A DNA stretch of 62,551 nt from VRUE01 sp044867925 (GTDB lineage: Bacteria; Actinomycetota; Thermoleophilia; Solirubrobacterales; 70-9), in assembly GCA_044867925.1 (NCBI GenBank), contig JBIOVV010000070.1, positions 1-62,551 of the forward strand, read 5' to 3'. The first letter of the stretch is position 1. Every line of letters begins with the position of its first letter. The translations under genes were made by a program, and so were the position numbers. Positions 15,778-24,412 of the stretch are shown piece by piece. The notes beneath the pieces were generated by a model. The model saw only the letters and a list, made by a program, of their open reading frames with translations. It had not been told where the DNA came from and did no database searches.

Positions 15778-16884
15778 TCAGTGGGAGGAGCGCCGTTTAC
15801 TGCTCGATCCGGCGCCAGAGCTTTTTTTCGAGCGGGAGCGTTTACCCGACCCTCGCCGGGGCGACGAGGACCTGGATTTGCTCCGCGAGCTGGAACCACT
15901 GCGTTGCCTCGCAGAGCTGGAGGTCGATCCGCCCGATGAGGTCTGTTTCTGTTTCGACGCCCTCTGGCTTTTGCGTTTCGGTGGCTGAGGGGAGTGGGAG
16001 TGCTCTTCGTCGACCTCGCCATCGTGGATCACGCCGCGCCAGGCACCGGTCTCGACCTCTTGCATCTCGATGAAGGCCTTGAAACGGGCCAAATCCGCCC
16101 TCACGGCACGCTTCACATGGCGCATCCCACGGGCGGCCTTCTCGACCCACGAGCCAGGCTCGAGGTCGAGAGAGACCTGGACGCGGGTGAGGCGCGGGGC
16201 GAGCTCGTGGAAGGTGACGACGCCCGTGTGGGCGACGCCCTCCTCGACGCTCCACTGAATTCGCTCATCGGGGCGCTGCTCGACGATCTGCCCGACGAAC
16301 TCCTTCGACATGCCCCAGACCTTCGTCCTGAAGGAGACGGTGCAATCGTCCTCCTGCGTCGCCTGGTCGAGGCGATGCATGAACTGCGGCCATTCCTCGA
16401 ACTGGGTCCACTGGTTGTAGGCGACCGAGAGCGGCACGCCGACGTCCACCGCCTGCTGCACGGGCATCCGCCGGCCCTTGCCGACGCCAGGGGTCCCCTT
16501 CTGGCCTTTGCCGCCCCCTTTTTCGCCACCACCTGGAAGCATTTTCTTCATCGCGCTCTTGGCGATCCCGGGCGCGTCTCCGGCCTGGTCGACCGCATTT
16601 CCAGCAGCGTCTTTGACGCCTTTGCCGACCGTGTCCTTGGCATTCTCGGCAAGCTTCCCGACCCGTTTGACGGCCAGCTGCTTGACCGCCTTGCCGGCAA
16701 GGGGGGCCGCGCTCGCCAAGACGACGCCGGCAGCCAACCCCCGAGGCCCCGAGAGCGCACCGTTGCCGCTTCGGAAGGGCATCTTCGTGTGCCCGTTGCT
16801 GGAGACGCTGTTGCTGACCTCCCGGGCGATCGTGCCGATCGCAGCCCCGATCGCGTCCCCGGCGTCCTTGACGTCCTTGGCCAT
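15778..16884 (-). CDS. SRPBCC (polyketide cyclase/dehydrase-like) protein with SK-rich tail
   Basis: 368 aa. N-terminal part (1-140) has a hydrophobic stretch (GLAAGVVLASAAPLAGKAV) and amphipathic GVKDAAGNAVDQAGD-like repeats. An SRPBCC domain follows at about 145-290 (VQQAVDVGVPLSVAYNQW, EFVGQIVEQRPDERIQWS, HELAPRLTRVQVSLDLEPG), then a low-complexity Ser/Arg/Lys tail similar to the head of repeat protein B. SRPBCC proteins bind hydrophobic ligands; in Streptomyces-type gas-vesicle clusters such a protein is an accessory member, but no gas-vesicle structural gene is present. First gene of the operon, under a SigF/SigB-type promoter. Confidence 0.75.
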   Translation of the reverse strand: MAKDVKDAGDAIGAAIGTIAREVSNSVSSNGHTKMPFRSGNGALSGPRGLAAGVVLASAAPLAGKAVKQLAVKRVGKLAENAKDTVGKGVKDAAGNAVDQAGDAPGIAKSAMKKMLPGGGEKGGGKGQKGTPGVGKGRRMPVQQAVDVGVPLSVAYNQWTQFEEWPQFMHRLDQATQEDDCTVSFRTKVWGMSKEFVGQIVEQRPDERIQWSVEEGVAHTGVVTFHELAPRLTRVQVSLDLEPGSWVEKAARGMRHVKRAVRADLARFKAFIEMQEVETGAWRGVIHDGEVDEEHSHSPQPPKRKSQRASKQKQTSSGGSTSSSARQRSGSSSRSKSRSSSPRRGSGKRSRSKKSSGAGSSSKRRSSH

Positions 16885-16940
16885 GGCTTCCTTCCTCGAC
16901 CCTCCGGCCGGTCAAAAAAAATGATCGAACTCAACGTTGC

Positions 16941-16964
16941 TACCCGGTTGCATGCCGAATAACC
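16941..16964 (-). promoter_or_regulatory. Stress-sigma (SigF/SigB-type) promoter of the operon
   Basis: Minus strand: GGTT (16964-16961), 15-base spacer, GGGTA (16945-16941), 57 bases before the ATG at 16884. The spacer equals that of the internal promoter at 15291-15315. No such match was noticed upstream of neighbouring genes. Confidence 0.65.
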
Positions 16965-17005
16965 GCGTTGGGCCGCGACGCAGGAGGTCAAGCGGCAGGG
17001 CACAG

Positions 17006-18799
17006 ATGAGCGCGAGGAACGGGGTCCGGTCCCGCATGAATCCGACCTGCCCGGGCACCGCCGCCGGGCAGGCGAGGCAGTCAAGCCTCGCCTCGTCCGA
17101 CCGCGGGCGACCCTATTGTTGCCCGCCCTTGTACGACGCCTCTCAGCACCCGATCGGCGGCGAGGCGCGTGCCCGATCGCTTCCGGGTTGGCCCGAGGCC
17201 CGACCCCTCCGCTCATGGCAGAAGGAGGCCACCGAGGCCGTGCGGGCGCACTCGGCCACCAGCTTCCTGGCCTCGGCTACGCCGGCCTCCGGCAAGACCA
17301 CCTTCGGCCTGCACATCGCCCACCGGATGCTGAGCGCCAAGTTCGTCTCGCGCGTCGTCGTGGCCGGCCCGACCACCCACATCTGCCGCCAGTGGGCCGC
17401 CGACGCGGGCCGCTACGGCATCGACCTCGAGCCGAACAGGCCAAACTCGGACGGGCCGGAGTCGGCCGACTTCCACGGCGTCGCCGTCACCTACCAGACG
17501 ATCGCGGCCGGGCCGGATACGCATCGGCTGACCGCCGGCCGCCGGCCGACCCTGCTGATCGCCGACGAGCCGCACCACATGGGCGATCAGGCCGCCTGGG
17601 GCGTGCAGACCCGCAGGGCCTTCGACGGCGCCCGCTTCCGGCTGCTTCTCTCGGGCACGCCCTTCCGTTCCGACAACTCGGCCATCCCCTGGGTCACCTA
17701 CGACGAGGACGGCCTCAGCCAGGCCGACTACGTCTACGGCTATCCCCAGGCGTTGGTCGACCGGGTATGTCGCCCGATCGCCTTCCTGCCCTATGACGGC
17801 GAGATGGAGTGGCTCTCGGACGGACGGCTGCGCAGCGCCGACTTCGATCTCGTCCTGCCGGCGGCGGAGGCGGCCCGGCGCCTGCGGACGGCACTCATCC
17901 CGGAGGGCGAGTGGATGGGCGAGGTGCTGCGCGACGGCGATGCCAGGCTGAGCCAGGTGCGCGCCGACGGGCACCCCGATGCGGGCGGCCTGGTCATCGC
18001 CTCCGATCAGGATCACGCGCGGGCGATCGCGGCGCGGCTCGAGTCGGTCTCGGGGGAGCAACCCGAGCTGGTGATGAGCGACGAGCCCGGTGCCAGCCGC
18101 CGCATCGCCGAGTTCGCCTCCTCCGACCGACGCTGGATGGTCTCGGTTCTGATGGTCTCTGAGGGCGTCGACATCCCCCGTCTGCGGGTCGGCGTCTACG
18201 CGACCGCGGCCCGGACCGAGCTCTTCTTCCGCCAGGTGGTCGGTCGCTTCATCCGCACCACCCCGAGGCCGCGCCGCCAGATGAGCTACCTCCTGATGCC
18301 GGCCGACCCGCGGCTGAAGGCGCTCGCCCACGAGATCGAGCTGGAGCGCCGTCATGCGCTCGACCTCGCGCCGGAGGCCGACGAGGAAGAGGGCGAAGAG
18401 ATGGTCGACTCCGATCTGGAGCCCGAGCCAGGCGGCGGCTTTGCCGTCCTCAGCTCGGGCGGCGCCGAACTGGACGAAGCGATCATGAGCGAGACCACGC
18501 TTCAGCTCTTTCCGACCGACGACCCCGAGCCGAGGGCAAGGAAGGCAACCGCCCTCGCCAGGCCCGAAGCGGCGCCAGAGGACCCCGGCCCCGAGCGGGA
18601 GTCGGCCTACGCGACCCGAGAGCGGCTGCGCGGCGAGCGCAGGCGCCTGGTCGCCGACGTCGCCCGTCGCGCCGGCAAGTCGCACCGTGAGGTCCAGGCC
18701 CGCATCAATCGTGCCACCCGGGCGCGCTCGGTCGCCGGCGCCACCATCGAGCAGCTCGAGCGCGGCAACGCGATCCTGCGCCGCGAGCTGCGGCGGTGA
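17006..18799 (+). CDS. SF2 DEAD/DEAH-type helicase
   Basis: 597 aa from the ATG at 17006. Walker A TPASGKTTFGLHIAH, motif II LIADEPHHMG, motif III LLSGTPFRSD, motif IV-V MVSVLMVSEGVDIPRLRVG and motif VI FFRQVVGRFIRTTPR place it with type III restriction/UvrB-like SF2 helicases. An acidic linker and a basic helical C-terminus follow. No methylase or nuclease partner is adjacent, so a DNA or RNA repair/remodelling role is more likely than restriction. The start is uncertain: an AGGAGG at 16982-16987 favours 17006, while domain homology begins only near 17190; ATG 17036 and TTG 17129 are alternatives. Confidence 0.8.
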   Translation: MSARNGVRSRMNPTCPGTAAGQARQSSLASSDRGRPYCCPPLYDASQHPIGGEARARSLPGWPEARPLRSWQKEATEAVRAHSATSFLASATPASGKTTFGLHIAHRMLSAKFVSRVVVAGPTTHICRQWAADAGRYGIDLEPNRPNSDGPESADFHGVAVTYQTIAAGPDTHRLTAGRRPTLLIADEPHHMGDQAAWGVQTRRAFDGARFRLLLSGTPFRSDNSAIPWVTYDEDGLSQADYVYGYPQALVDRVCRPIAFLPYDGEMEWLSDGRLRSADFDLVLPAAEAARRLRTALIPEGEWMGEVLRDGDARLSQVRADGHPDAGGLVIASDQDHARAIAARLESVSGEQPELVMSDEPGASRRIAEFASSDRRWMVSVLMVSEGVDIPRLRVGVYATAARTELFFRQVVGRFIRTTPRPRRQMSYLLMPADPRLKALAHEIELERRHALDLAPEADEEEGEEMVDSDLEPEPGGGFAVLSSGGAELDEAIMSETTLQLFPTDDPEPRARKATALARPEAAPEDPGPERESAYATRERLRGERRRLVADVARRAGKSHREVQARINRATRARSVAGATIEQLERGNAILRRELRR

Positions 18800-18818
18800 G
18801 ACCCGTCCCGCCCCCCTG

Positions 18819-20999
18819 TTAGGTGAGTAGCTCTGCGATGCGTTGCGCGGCCGAGCGGGCGCCATCCGTCTCCACCGGGCGGTAGTCGACGTCGCGTCCG
18901 ATCTCCTCGGCGATGGCCCGGGCGATGACGTCGGCTGTGGCGCCCTCGAAGTCCATCCGGCGGCCGGCTCGGTAGCGGTCGAGCCGGTGGGCGACGTGGA
19001 AGCGCTGCTCGAAGTGGTGGCGCAGGGGGAAGTAGAGGAATGGCCGCTGTGCGGCGGTCAGCTCCATCGCGGTCGTCAGGCCGCCCTGAACCACAGCGAG
19101 GTCGCAGGCGGCAAGGTGGCGGTAGAGATCCTCGACAAAGGCATGCACCTCCAGGCCGTCGGCCGCGGGCAGGGTTGCCGGGTCGATGCGCGGTCCGGCG
19201 ACGACGATCATCCGCAGCCCGGGGACGAGTCGCGCCGCGGCGGGGAAGGCCGCCATGACCCGGCGCAACAAGCTCGCACCCACGCCCGAGCCACCCACCG
19301 TGACCAGGCAGACGCGCTCCTGCGGGCGGTAGCCGAGCTCGGCGCGCAGGCGCTCGCGGTCTCCCAGCTCGGCCTGGTCGAAGCCGGTGACGTAGCCGGC
19401 GAAGTCGAAGTTGCCCTCGGTCCACTCGCGGATCCCGGGCAGGCCCGGGCCGAGGCGCTCGCCGACGATGTCGTCGGGGTTGCCGACGAATATCGCCCGG
19501 TCGCGGATCTCCGGGTGGTCGCGCACGTGCTCGATCATCTCGGCGTTGTAGTCCGCCGCCACGGATGCCTCCCGCTCGCCGTTCTCGGGCATCGGCAGCC
19601 AGCCGACGAAGTCCGTCAGCCAGGCGAAGGGTGCGCGCTTTCGGTCGGGGTTCTCGTGCAGGTGGTAGTCGAGCTCCCAGGCCTCGTCGCCGATCCAAAG
19701 GTCGTACGGCGTCTCGCTGACGACGTCGTCGAAGACCATGTAGTTCGCGGCCAGGATCTCGTCCATGCGCCGGATCGCCTGGAAGCACTGCAGGCCGTGC
19801 TCGGCGGACTCCGCCTCGATGTGGGCCGACTCGTTGGCCAGATGCCTGCTGGCGGGATGGATGCGCTCCCCCTCCGCTTCCAACACGCGCGTCACCGGGT
19901 CCTGGGCGAGCCAGTCGATCTCGAGGTCGGGGTGCAGCGCCCGCAGCTCGCGGGCGATCGCGACGTCGCGGCGGGCATGGCCGAGACCGATCGGAGAGCT
20001 GACGTATAGCGCCCGCCGCCGGCGGCTCGACCGCCCGACCTTGGGATCGCGGCGGAAGGAGGGGTCGACGAATTCGCGGATCGCGAGGTTCACCGCGACG
20101 GGCTGCCGACCCTCGGGGAGGTGGTCGCCGCCCTCGATGGCCACCAGCTTTCCGCTCGTCGCCTGCGCCAACACCCTGGCGTCGGCGTGAGCCGTCACCT
20201 TGTCCTTCCTCCCGCTGATCACCACCACGGGGCACTGGACACGGCGAGCGAGCGCCAGCTGGTCGCGGCGGGTGACCGGCGCGGCGGAATCGGCGAGCAC
20301 GGTCATGGCCAGCGTGTCCGGGTCGGTCTCGAGACCCCACTCGACGACGTCGTCGAATCCCTTGGTCGAATGGGCCTCGCTGGCCGCCATGCCCGCGAAC
20401 CACTCGACGAAGTCGCGGAAGTCGCGACGGAAGTGCACGGCGTTGACCTTGCCCCAGCTCCGCGCCACGATCGGCCTGCGCGTGAACGCCGACTGCGCCC
20501 AGGGATGGAACATGAGCCGGTAGCGCAGGCCACCAAGCGAGCGGCTGGCGGGGAACCATGGGCCGATCAGCACCACCCCGAGCACCCGTTCGGGGTGCTC
20601 GGCGGCGAGCAGGAGTGCGCGCTGAGTGCCGCGCGAGAGGCCGATGACGATCGCCTGGTCGGTGCCGGTCGCGTCGAGGACGTCGAGCGCGTCGCGGGCG
20701 AACTCCGACTCGGCATATGCCTCGACGTTGGGCGGCCGGTCGCTCTTGCCGTTGCCGCGGGGGTCGAATACAACCACGCGGTGGTGGCGGGCGAGATAGG
20801 GGATCTGCATCTTCCAGACCCGCGAATGCACCAGCGTCCAGGTCGGACAGAACAGGATTGTCGGCTCGCCGCTGCCGTAGACCTCGTAGAAGACGCGCAC
20901 GCCGTCGCGCTCGACGTAACCCTGGTCGTCCGGATACCGCGCTCGGGTCTGCTCCTCCCTATCGGCCTGCTCGTCTGTGGCCTGCTCGGCGATGGTCAT
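18819..20999 (-). CDS. Fusion of alpha/beta hydrolase and UGT-like glycosyltransferase
   Basis: 726 aa. Residues about 25-310 are an alpha/beta hydrolase: oxyanion segment, FDPRGNGKSDRP, nucleophile elbow GLSRGTQRA, acid near SGRKDKV, and His in EGGDHLPEG. After a basic linker (RRDPKVGRSSRRRR) residues about 335-726 look like a GT-B glycosyltransferase: YVSSPIGLGHARRDVAIARE at the N-domain and ERVCLVTVGGSGVG, CDLAVVQGGLTTAMEL at the nucleotide-sugar site (the GGxxT pattern of UGT/MurG-like enzymes). Likely hydrolyses and glycosylates a small molecule or lipid. Divergent from a TetR regulator with a shared operator, so probably induced by its own substrate. Confidence 0.85.
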   Translation of the reverse strand: MTIAEQATDEQADREEQTRARYPDDQGYVERDGVRVFYEVYGSGEPTILFCPTWTLVHSRVWKMQIPYLARHHRVVVFDPRGNGKSDRPPNVEAYAESEFARDALDVLDATGTDQAIVIGLSRGTQRALLLAAEHPERVLGVVLIGPWFPASRSLGGLRYRLMFHPWAQSAFTRRPIVARSWGKVNAVHFRRDFRDFVEWFAGMAASEAHSTKGFDDVVEWGLETDPDTLAMTVLADSAAPVTRRDQLALARRVQCPVVVISGRKDKVTAHADARVLAQATSGKLVAIEGGDHLPEGRQPVAVNLAIREFVDPSFRRDPKVGRSSRRRRALYVSSPIGLGHARRDVAIARELRALHPDLEIDWLAQDPVTRVLEAEGERIHPASRHLANESAHIEAESAEHGLQCFQAIRRMDEILAANYMVFDDVVSETPYDLWIGDEAWELDYHLHENPDRKRAPFAWLTDFVGWLPMPENGEREASVAADYNAEMIEHVRDHPEIRDRAIFVGNPDDIVGERLGPGLPGIREWTEGNFDFAGYVTGFDQAELGDRERLRAELGYRPQERVCLVTVGGSGVGASLLRRVMAAFPAAARLVPGLRMIVVAGPRIDPATLPAADGLEVHAFVEDLYRHLAACDLAVVQGGLTTAMELTAAQRPFLYFPLRHHFEQRFHVAHRLDRYRAGRRMDFEGATADVIARAIAEEIGRDVDYRPVETDGARSAAQRIAELLT

Positions 21000-21046
21000 T
21001 TGCTCTCCTGGCTCGGCGATCTGTCGAAGGTCACTGTCTCAGGTGA

Positions 21047-21062
21047 TTGGTCGGACGACCAA
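21047..21062. promoter_or_regulatory. TetR-type operator between divergent genes
   Basis: Perfect inverted repeat TTGGTCG-GA-CGACCAA in the 90-base gap between the hydrolase-glycosyltransferase and the tetR gene. A TATACT box (21076-21081) follows toward tetR, 9 bases before its ATG. Placement implies binding represses both divergent promoters. Confidence 0.75.
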
Positions 21063-21089
21063 CTAACTTCTATCGTATACTGCGACCCG

Positions 21090-21731
21090 ATGTCAACCGC
21101 CGATCCCGACGTGCGTACGACACCAGCGTCGAGCGGGGACCTCCGGGTCGCGCAGGGCCAATCGACGCGCGCGCTGCTGCTCGCCGCCGCCACCGACCTG
21201 CTGCGCGAGGAGGGATATGCCGCGACCTCGACCCGCGCCGTCGCCGAGCGCGCGGGGGCGCGACTCTCGCTGGTCCACTACCACTTCGGCTCCAAGCGCA
21301 GCTTGCTGCTCGCCGTTCTCGAAGACCACAACGAGCGCCTGCTGGATCGCCAGCAGGCGATGTTCAGCGACGGCCGCTCGTTTGCCGAGCAGTGGAACAG
21401 CGCCTGCGACTACCTGCGCGAGGACGTCGACTCCGGCTACGTACGGATCCTCTGGGAGCTGTGGGCCGCCGGGCTTGCCGACCCCGAGCTCGCCGAGCGC
21501 TGGCGCGCCACCCAACGCCGCTGGCGCGAGCTGATCGAGGCCCGCCTCGAGCGCCTCCAGAGCGAGCGCGGCGCCGAGCTGCCGATGCGCCCGCGCGTCC
21601 TAGCCACGCTGATCGGCAACCTCTTCGAGGCTGCGGAGGTCGAGATCCTCGCCGGCGTCACCGAGGACGAAACCCCACACCTCGAAGCGCTCGAGGCCTG
21701 CGGGGCGCTGATCGCCTCGGCCGAGCAGTGA
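21090..21731 (+). CDS. TetR/AcrR family transcriptional regulator
   Basis: 213 aa. N-terminal helix-turn-helix: STRALLLAAATDLLREEGYA, TSTRAVAERAGARLSLVHYHF, GSKRSLLLAV, the classic TetR pattern. The C-terminal ligand/dimer domain is all helical. The ATG at 21090 sits 27 bases after the operator palindrome; the frame is open far upstream but only antisense to the divergent gene. It probably represses the hydrolase-glycosyltransferase and itself. Confidence 0.9.
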   Translation: MSTADPDVRTTPASSGDLRVAQGQSTRALLLAAATDLLREEGYAATSTRAVAERAGARLSLVHYHFGSKRSLLLAVLEDHNERLLDRQQAMFSDGRSFAEQWNSACDYLREDVDSGYVRILWELWAAGLADPELAERWRATQRRWRELIEARLERLQSERGAELPMRPRVLATLIGNLFEAAEVEILAGVTEDETPHLEALEACGALIASAEQ

Positions 21732-21779
21732 TTGACAGCTAACGGCTTGCGCTGGACGTGAGTATTTTTAGTCGACGGG

Positions 21780-22913
21780 ATGGCGAGCGAGATGAGGATC
21801 AAGCTGGTTGGCGCGCTCGTGGCGCTTTTCGCCATGGCGGCGACGGCTAGCGCCGGCGCCGCCCCCGGCGATCTCGATCCGACCTTCGGCGAAGGCGACG
21901 GCATGGTGACCACGGACTTCGGCGGAGCCGACCCCGGCAGAGCCGTGACCGTGCAGCCCAACGGCAAGATCGTCGTGGCCGGAGGGAGTGGCGACTTCGC
22001 GCTGGCCCGCTACAACCAGGACGGCTCGCTGGACGCCGGCTTCGGCGGCGGGGACGGGCTCGTCACCACCGCTTTCCCCGGCAGCGAAGGCGATGAAGGC
22101 AACGCGCTTCTGCTTCAACCCAGCGGCAGGCTGGTCGTCGCCGGGACGACGCACATCCCGCCCCACGGAAGGGGCAGCTTCGCGCTGGCACGCTATAACG
22201 GCGACGGGACCCCGGACACCGGCTTCGGCGGCGGAGACGGACTCGTGACGGGGATCGACAACTACGAGGCGACCTCGGCGGGCCTCGCGCCGAACGGTCA
22301 GATCCTCGTCGCCGGCGGCTGGGAATCCTTCCGCGTGGCCCGCTTCAACTCGGACGGCAGCGTCGACACCGGCTTCGACGGCACCGCTGCCCTGTTCCCC
22401 GACTATCAAGGCACCGCTCGTCTTGCCTACGGCGTCCAGGTGCAAAAAGAAGGCCGGGTCGTCGCCGCCGGATACGTCAACGACGATGTCACTTCCGCAA
22501 CCGACTTCGCCGTAGCTCGCTTCGACACCGACGGTTCGCTCGACGCCTCGTTTGGCGAGGACGGCATGGTCACCACCGACTTCAGCGGGGGCGGCGATTA
22601 CGCCCGGGCCGTAGCCCTCCAGCCCGACGGCAGCGTCATCGTCGCCGGCAGGACCGAGTCCCCGGAGTCCGATTTCGCTGTCGCCCGCTACCAGGACAAC
22701 GGACCGCCGGCAGCAGCCGGACCCGCTCCGCCGGCTTCCGCCGGCAGCCCGAGCAAGTCCGCCCAGGCCGAAGCCCCGCAAAAAGCCGGCCCGCGCGTAA
22801 ACGGGTCCCTGAGAAAGTGCAGGACACGGAAGAGCAAGCGGGCCAAGCGGAAGTGCGCGAGGAGGAATGCCCCTCGCTCGTCGGCCAGCGCCAAGGCCAG
22901 AAGCCCGTTCTGA
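21780..22913 (+). CDS. Secreted delta-60 repeat protein
   Basis: 377 aa. Signal peptide at 1-29 (KLVGALVALFAMAATASAGA), then about five delta-60 repeats of the form LDPTFGEGDGMVTTDF / IVVAGGSGDFALARYNQDGS, predicted to form a beta-propeller-like domain. An Ala/Pro linker and a Cys/Lys/Arg-rich tail (RKCRTRKSKRAKRKCARR) follow, common in secreted proteins of this bacterial group. Start at 21780 or the ATG at 21792, which has a GCGAG just upstream. Function unknown; it may be an exported binding or adhesive protein. Confidence 0.85.
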   Translation: MASEMRIKLVGALVALFAMAATASAGAAPGDLDPTFGEGDGMVTTDFGGADPGRAVTVQPNGKIVVAGGSGDFALARYNQDGSLDAGFGGGDGLVTTAFPGSEGDEGNALLLQPSGRLVVAGTTHIPPHGRGSFALARYNGDGTPDTGFGGGDGLVTGIDNYEATSAGLAPNGQILVAGGWESFRVARFNSDGSVDTGFDGTAALFPDYQGTARLAYGVQVQKEGRVVAAGYVNDDVTSATDFAVARFDTDGSLDASFGEDGMVTTDFSGGGDYARAVALQPDGSVIVAGRTESPESDFAVARYQDNGPPAAAGPAPPASAGSPSKSAQAEAPQKAGPRVNGSLRKCRTRKSKRAKRKCARRNAPRSSASAKARSPF

Positions 22914-22957
22914 GAGCGGGTCTTCCGGAGAAGCGGCGATTCAGTCGCTCAGCTGAT

Positions 22958-23329
22958 TTACGGCGCGGTGTCACCCATGCGGCCGTATCGGTCCTCGAGA
23001 CGAACGACGTCATCGAGCTGCGGCGTCGAGACCTCGATGATCTCTGCATCCTCGACAGCCTCGAGGGTGTGGACGACACGCGGCGAGCTCCGCCACGTAT
23101 CGCCAGGTCCGAGTTCCCGCGCGGTCAGCGCGTCGGGCGACTCACCCTGGGAGACGATCACGCGGCCGGACAGGACGAACGAGGTCTCGTCCTTCTCCTC
23201 GTGGAACTGAACGGAGAGGCGACAGCCGGCGCGGACCCGGAGGATCTTCCCGGCATACTGGTCGGTACGCGCGAACCACAGCTCGCTCCCCCACGGCTTG
23301 GATACCTCGCGCGGCAGATCCCCCTCCAT
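22958..23329 (-). CDS. Cupin-domain protein, mannose-6-phosphate isomerase type
   Basis: 123 aa. KPWGSELWFARTDQYAGKIL, then RLSVQFHEEKDETSFVLSG and GDTWRSSPRVVHTLEAVEDA give the cupin metal ligands (QxH, E, H) in the arrangement seen in the C-terminal domain of bifunctional mannose-6-phosphate isomerase / GDP-mannose pyrophosphorylase. Here the domain stands alone, so it may act on or bind a sugar phosphate. It converges on the delta-60 gene; no operon partner is evident. Confidence 0.75.
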   Translation of the reverse strand: MEGDLPREVSKPWGSELWFARTDQYAGKILRVRAGCRLSVQFHEEKDETSFVLSGRVIVSQGESPDALTARELGPGDTWRSSPRVVHTLEAVEDAEIIEVSTPQLDDVVRLEDRYGRMGDTAP

Positions 23330-23417
23330 TGCAGCTAGATCCTTTCAGCCCGTCGTTCAGCCCCGGTCGCGGAGGCGCCTGAATCGGCGAGCTGGAGGAG
23401 GAGGGCCATCGGGGCCG

Positions 23418-23903
23418 TCACGCGGGCTGCGCGCCGATCGAGCTTTCGTATTGCAGGGCAAGGCTCGACCGGAGGGGCGTAGTTTTGCCGGTAAGGGCCA
23501 TCCCGGCTCGTTCGTAGAGCTTGCGGGCGGGGCCGTTCTCCCGCGCCGTCCAGACCCCGACACGCTGACAGCCCATCGAGCGGGCGACGTCGAGGATGTG
23601 AAGCAGCAGCGGGAGCCCGACTCCTGTGCCTTGCGCGGCGGGACGCACGAATACCATCGAGATGTGGAGGAGCGAGGGATCGGGCTCGCCTGATCCGTCG
23701 TCGAGCCTTCCAGGCCCGGCCAGGGCCATGCCTACGACGCCCGGCCTCAACGCAACGAACAGCAGAGCGTCTGAAGCTGAAAGTTTCTCGCGGATGCGAG
23801 CAGTGCGCTCCGGCCCGTGGGGAGCACCACGGGCGATGTTTGCCTCGCGCCACACGCTGACCGCAGCGTCGATCTCATCGGGACGCATGCTCCGCACCTT
23901 CAC
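23418..23903 (-). CDS. GNAT family N-acetyltransferase
   Basis: 161 aa. VRSMRPDEIDAAVSVWREAN is the usual first helix; LLHISMVFVRPAAQGTGVGLPLLLHIL carries the acetyl-CoA pyrophosphate loop (QGTGVG); WTARENGPARKLYERAGM is the motif B region. Substrate unknown. I chose the GTG at 23903; the ATG at 23888 is an alternative. The upstream extension of the frame is antisense to an integrase remnant. Confidence 0.85.
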   Translation of the reverse strand: MKVRSMRPDEIDAAVSVWREANIARGAPHGPERTARIREKLSASDALLFVALRPGVVGMALAGPGRLDDGSGEPDPSLLHISMVFVRPAAQGTGVGLPLLLHILDVARSMGCQRVGVWTARENGPARKLYERAGMALTGKTTPLRSSLALQYESSIGAQPA

Positions 23904-23921
23904 CGGCAGATCGTATGCCGC

Positions 23922-24044
23922 ATGACTGACGCAGGCGTCCGCGAGGTCGATCTGACTCCCGTGCTGCAAGAACTGCTCGCCGGCTACCGAAGCCGCAGCC
24001 CGTACGCCCAGCCGGCAGATTTGGTCGGCGCGTCCGGTTTCTAG
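23922..24044 (+). pseudogene. Tyrosine integrase remnant
   Basis: A plus-strand stretch encodes TDAGVREVDLTPVLQELLAG then about 20 more residues to PADLVGASGF and stops. This matches the strand after the catalytic Lys of phage/island integrases (compare GRSKTEAGLREIKLPPIL in the integrase at 44681-46351). No catalytic residue remains. It is a scar of another mobile element about 1.1 kb outside the tRNA-Gly island. Confidence 0.65.
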
Positions 24045-24412
24045 TCCCCGATCCACTCCTTGGCTTGCGTCAGCTCGCTGTCCGCGAAGACCTTCATCTC
24101 TCCCGGCGTCATCCAGCCGAACAGCGCGGCCAAGTGGCGAACCCAGTCGATGTCAGTCACCAGCGCCATGCGCTTCCAGGCCGAAAGGTGGCCAACGCCG
24201 AGACTCGCTCCGGTCTTCATGTCCTCCCACACCGCGCCCGCCTCGTAGCCCTCGAAGTCAGGCCCCATCCGACAGAGACAGCGCACCTCTCCGGCCTCGA
24301 CAGCTTCACGCAGGGCCGGAACCAGCACCTCGTCGTAATCGCGCCTGCTCACCTCGCCGGAGAAGCTAAAGCCGAGGGTTCCGTCCGGCATTCCCTCCAT
24401 TCGCTCGATCAT
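24041..24412 (-). CDS. SpoIIAA-like (STAS/SEC14-type) small protein
   Basis: 123 aa: GTLGFSFSGEVSRRDYDEVLVPALREA, then VRCLCRMGPDFEGYEAGAVWEDMK, then AWKRMALVTDIDWVRHLAALFGWMTPGEMKVF. This is the pattern of the SpoIIAA-like family, a fold related to STAS and lipid-binding proteins, often next to membrane proteins. The ATG at 24412 overlaps the stop of the upstream membrane protein (ATGA), so the pair is translationally coupled. Confidence 0.8.
   Translation of the reverse strand: MIERMEGMPDGTLGFSFSGEVSRRDYDEVLVPALREAVEAGEVRCLCRMGPDFEGYEAGAVWEDMKTGASLGVGHLSAWKRMALVTDIDWVRHLAALFGWMTPGEMKVFADSELTQAKEWIGD

Noticed and set aside
12499..16884. A gas-vesicle gene cluster
   Set aside because: Some members resemble accessory proteins of such clusters, but no GvpA/J, F/L, G, K, N or O could be found, so the name is not justified.
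17006..18799. A type III restriction enzyme subunit
   Set aside because: The helicase motifs are there but no nuclease motif and no methylase gene next to it.
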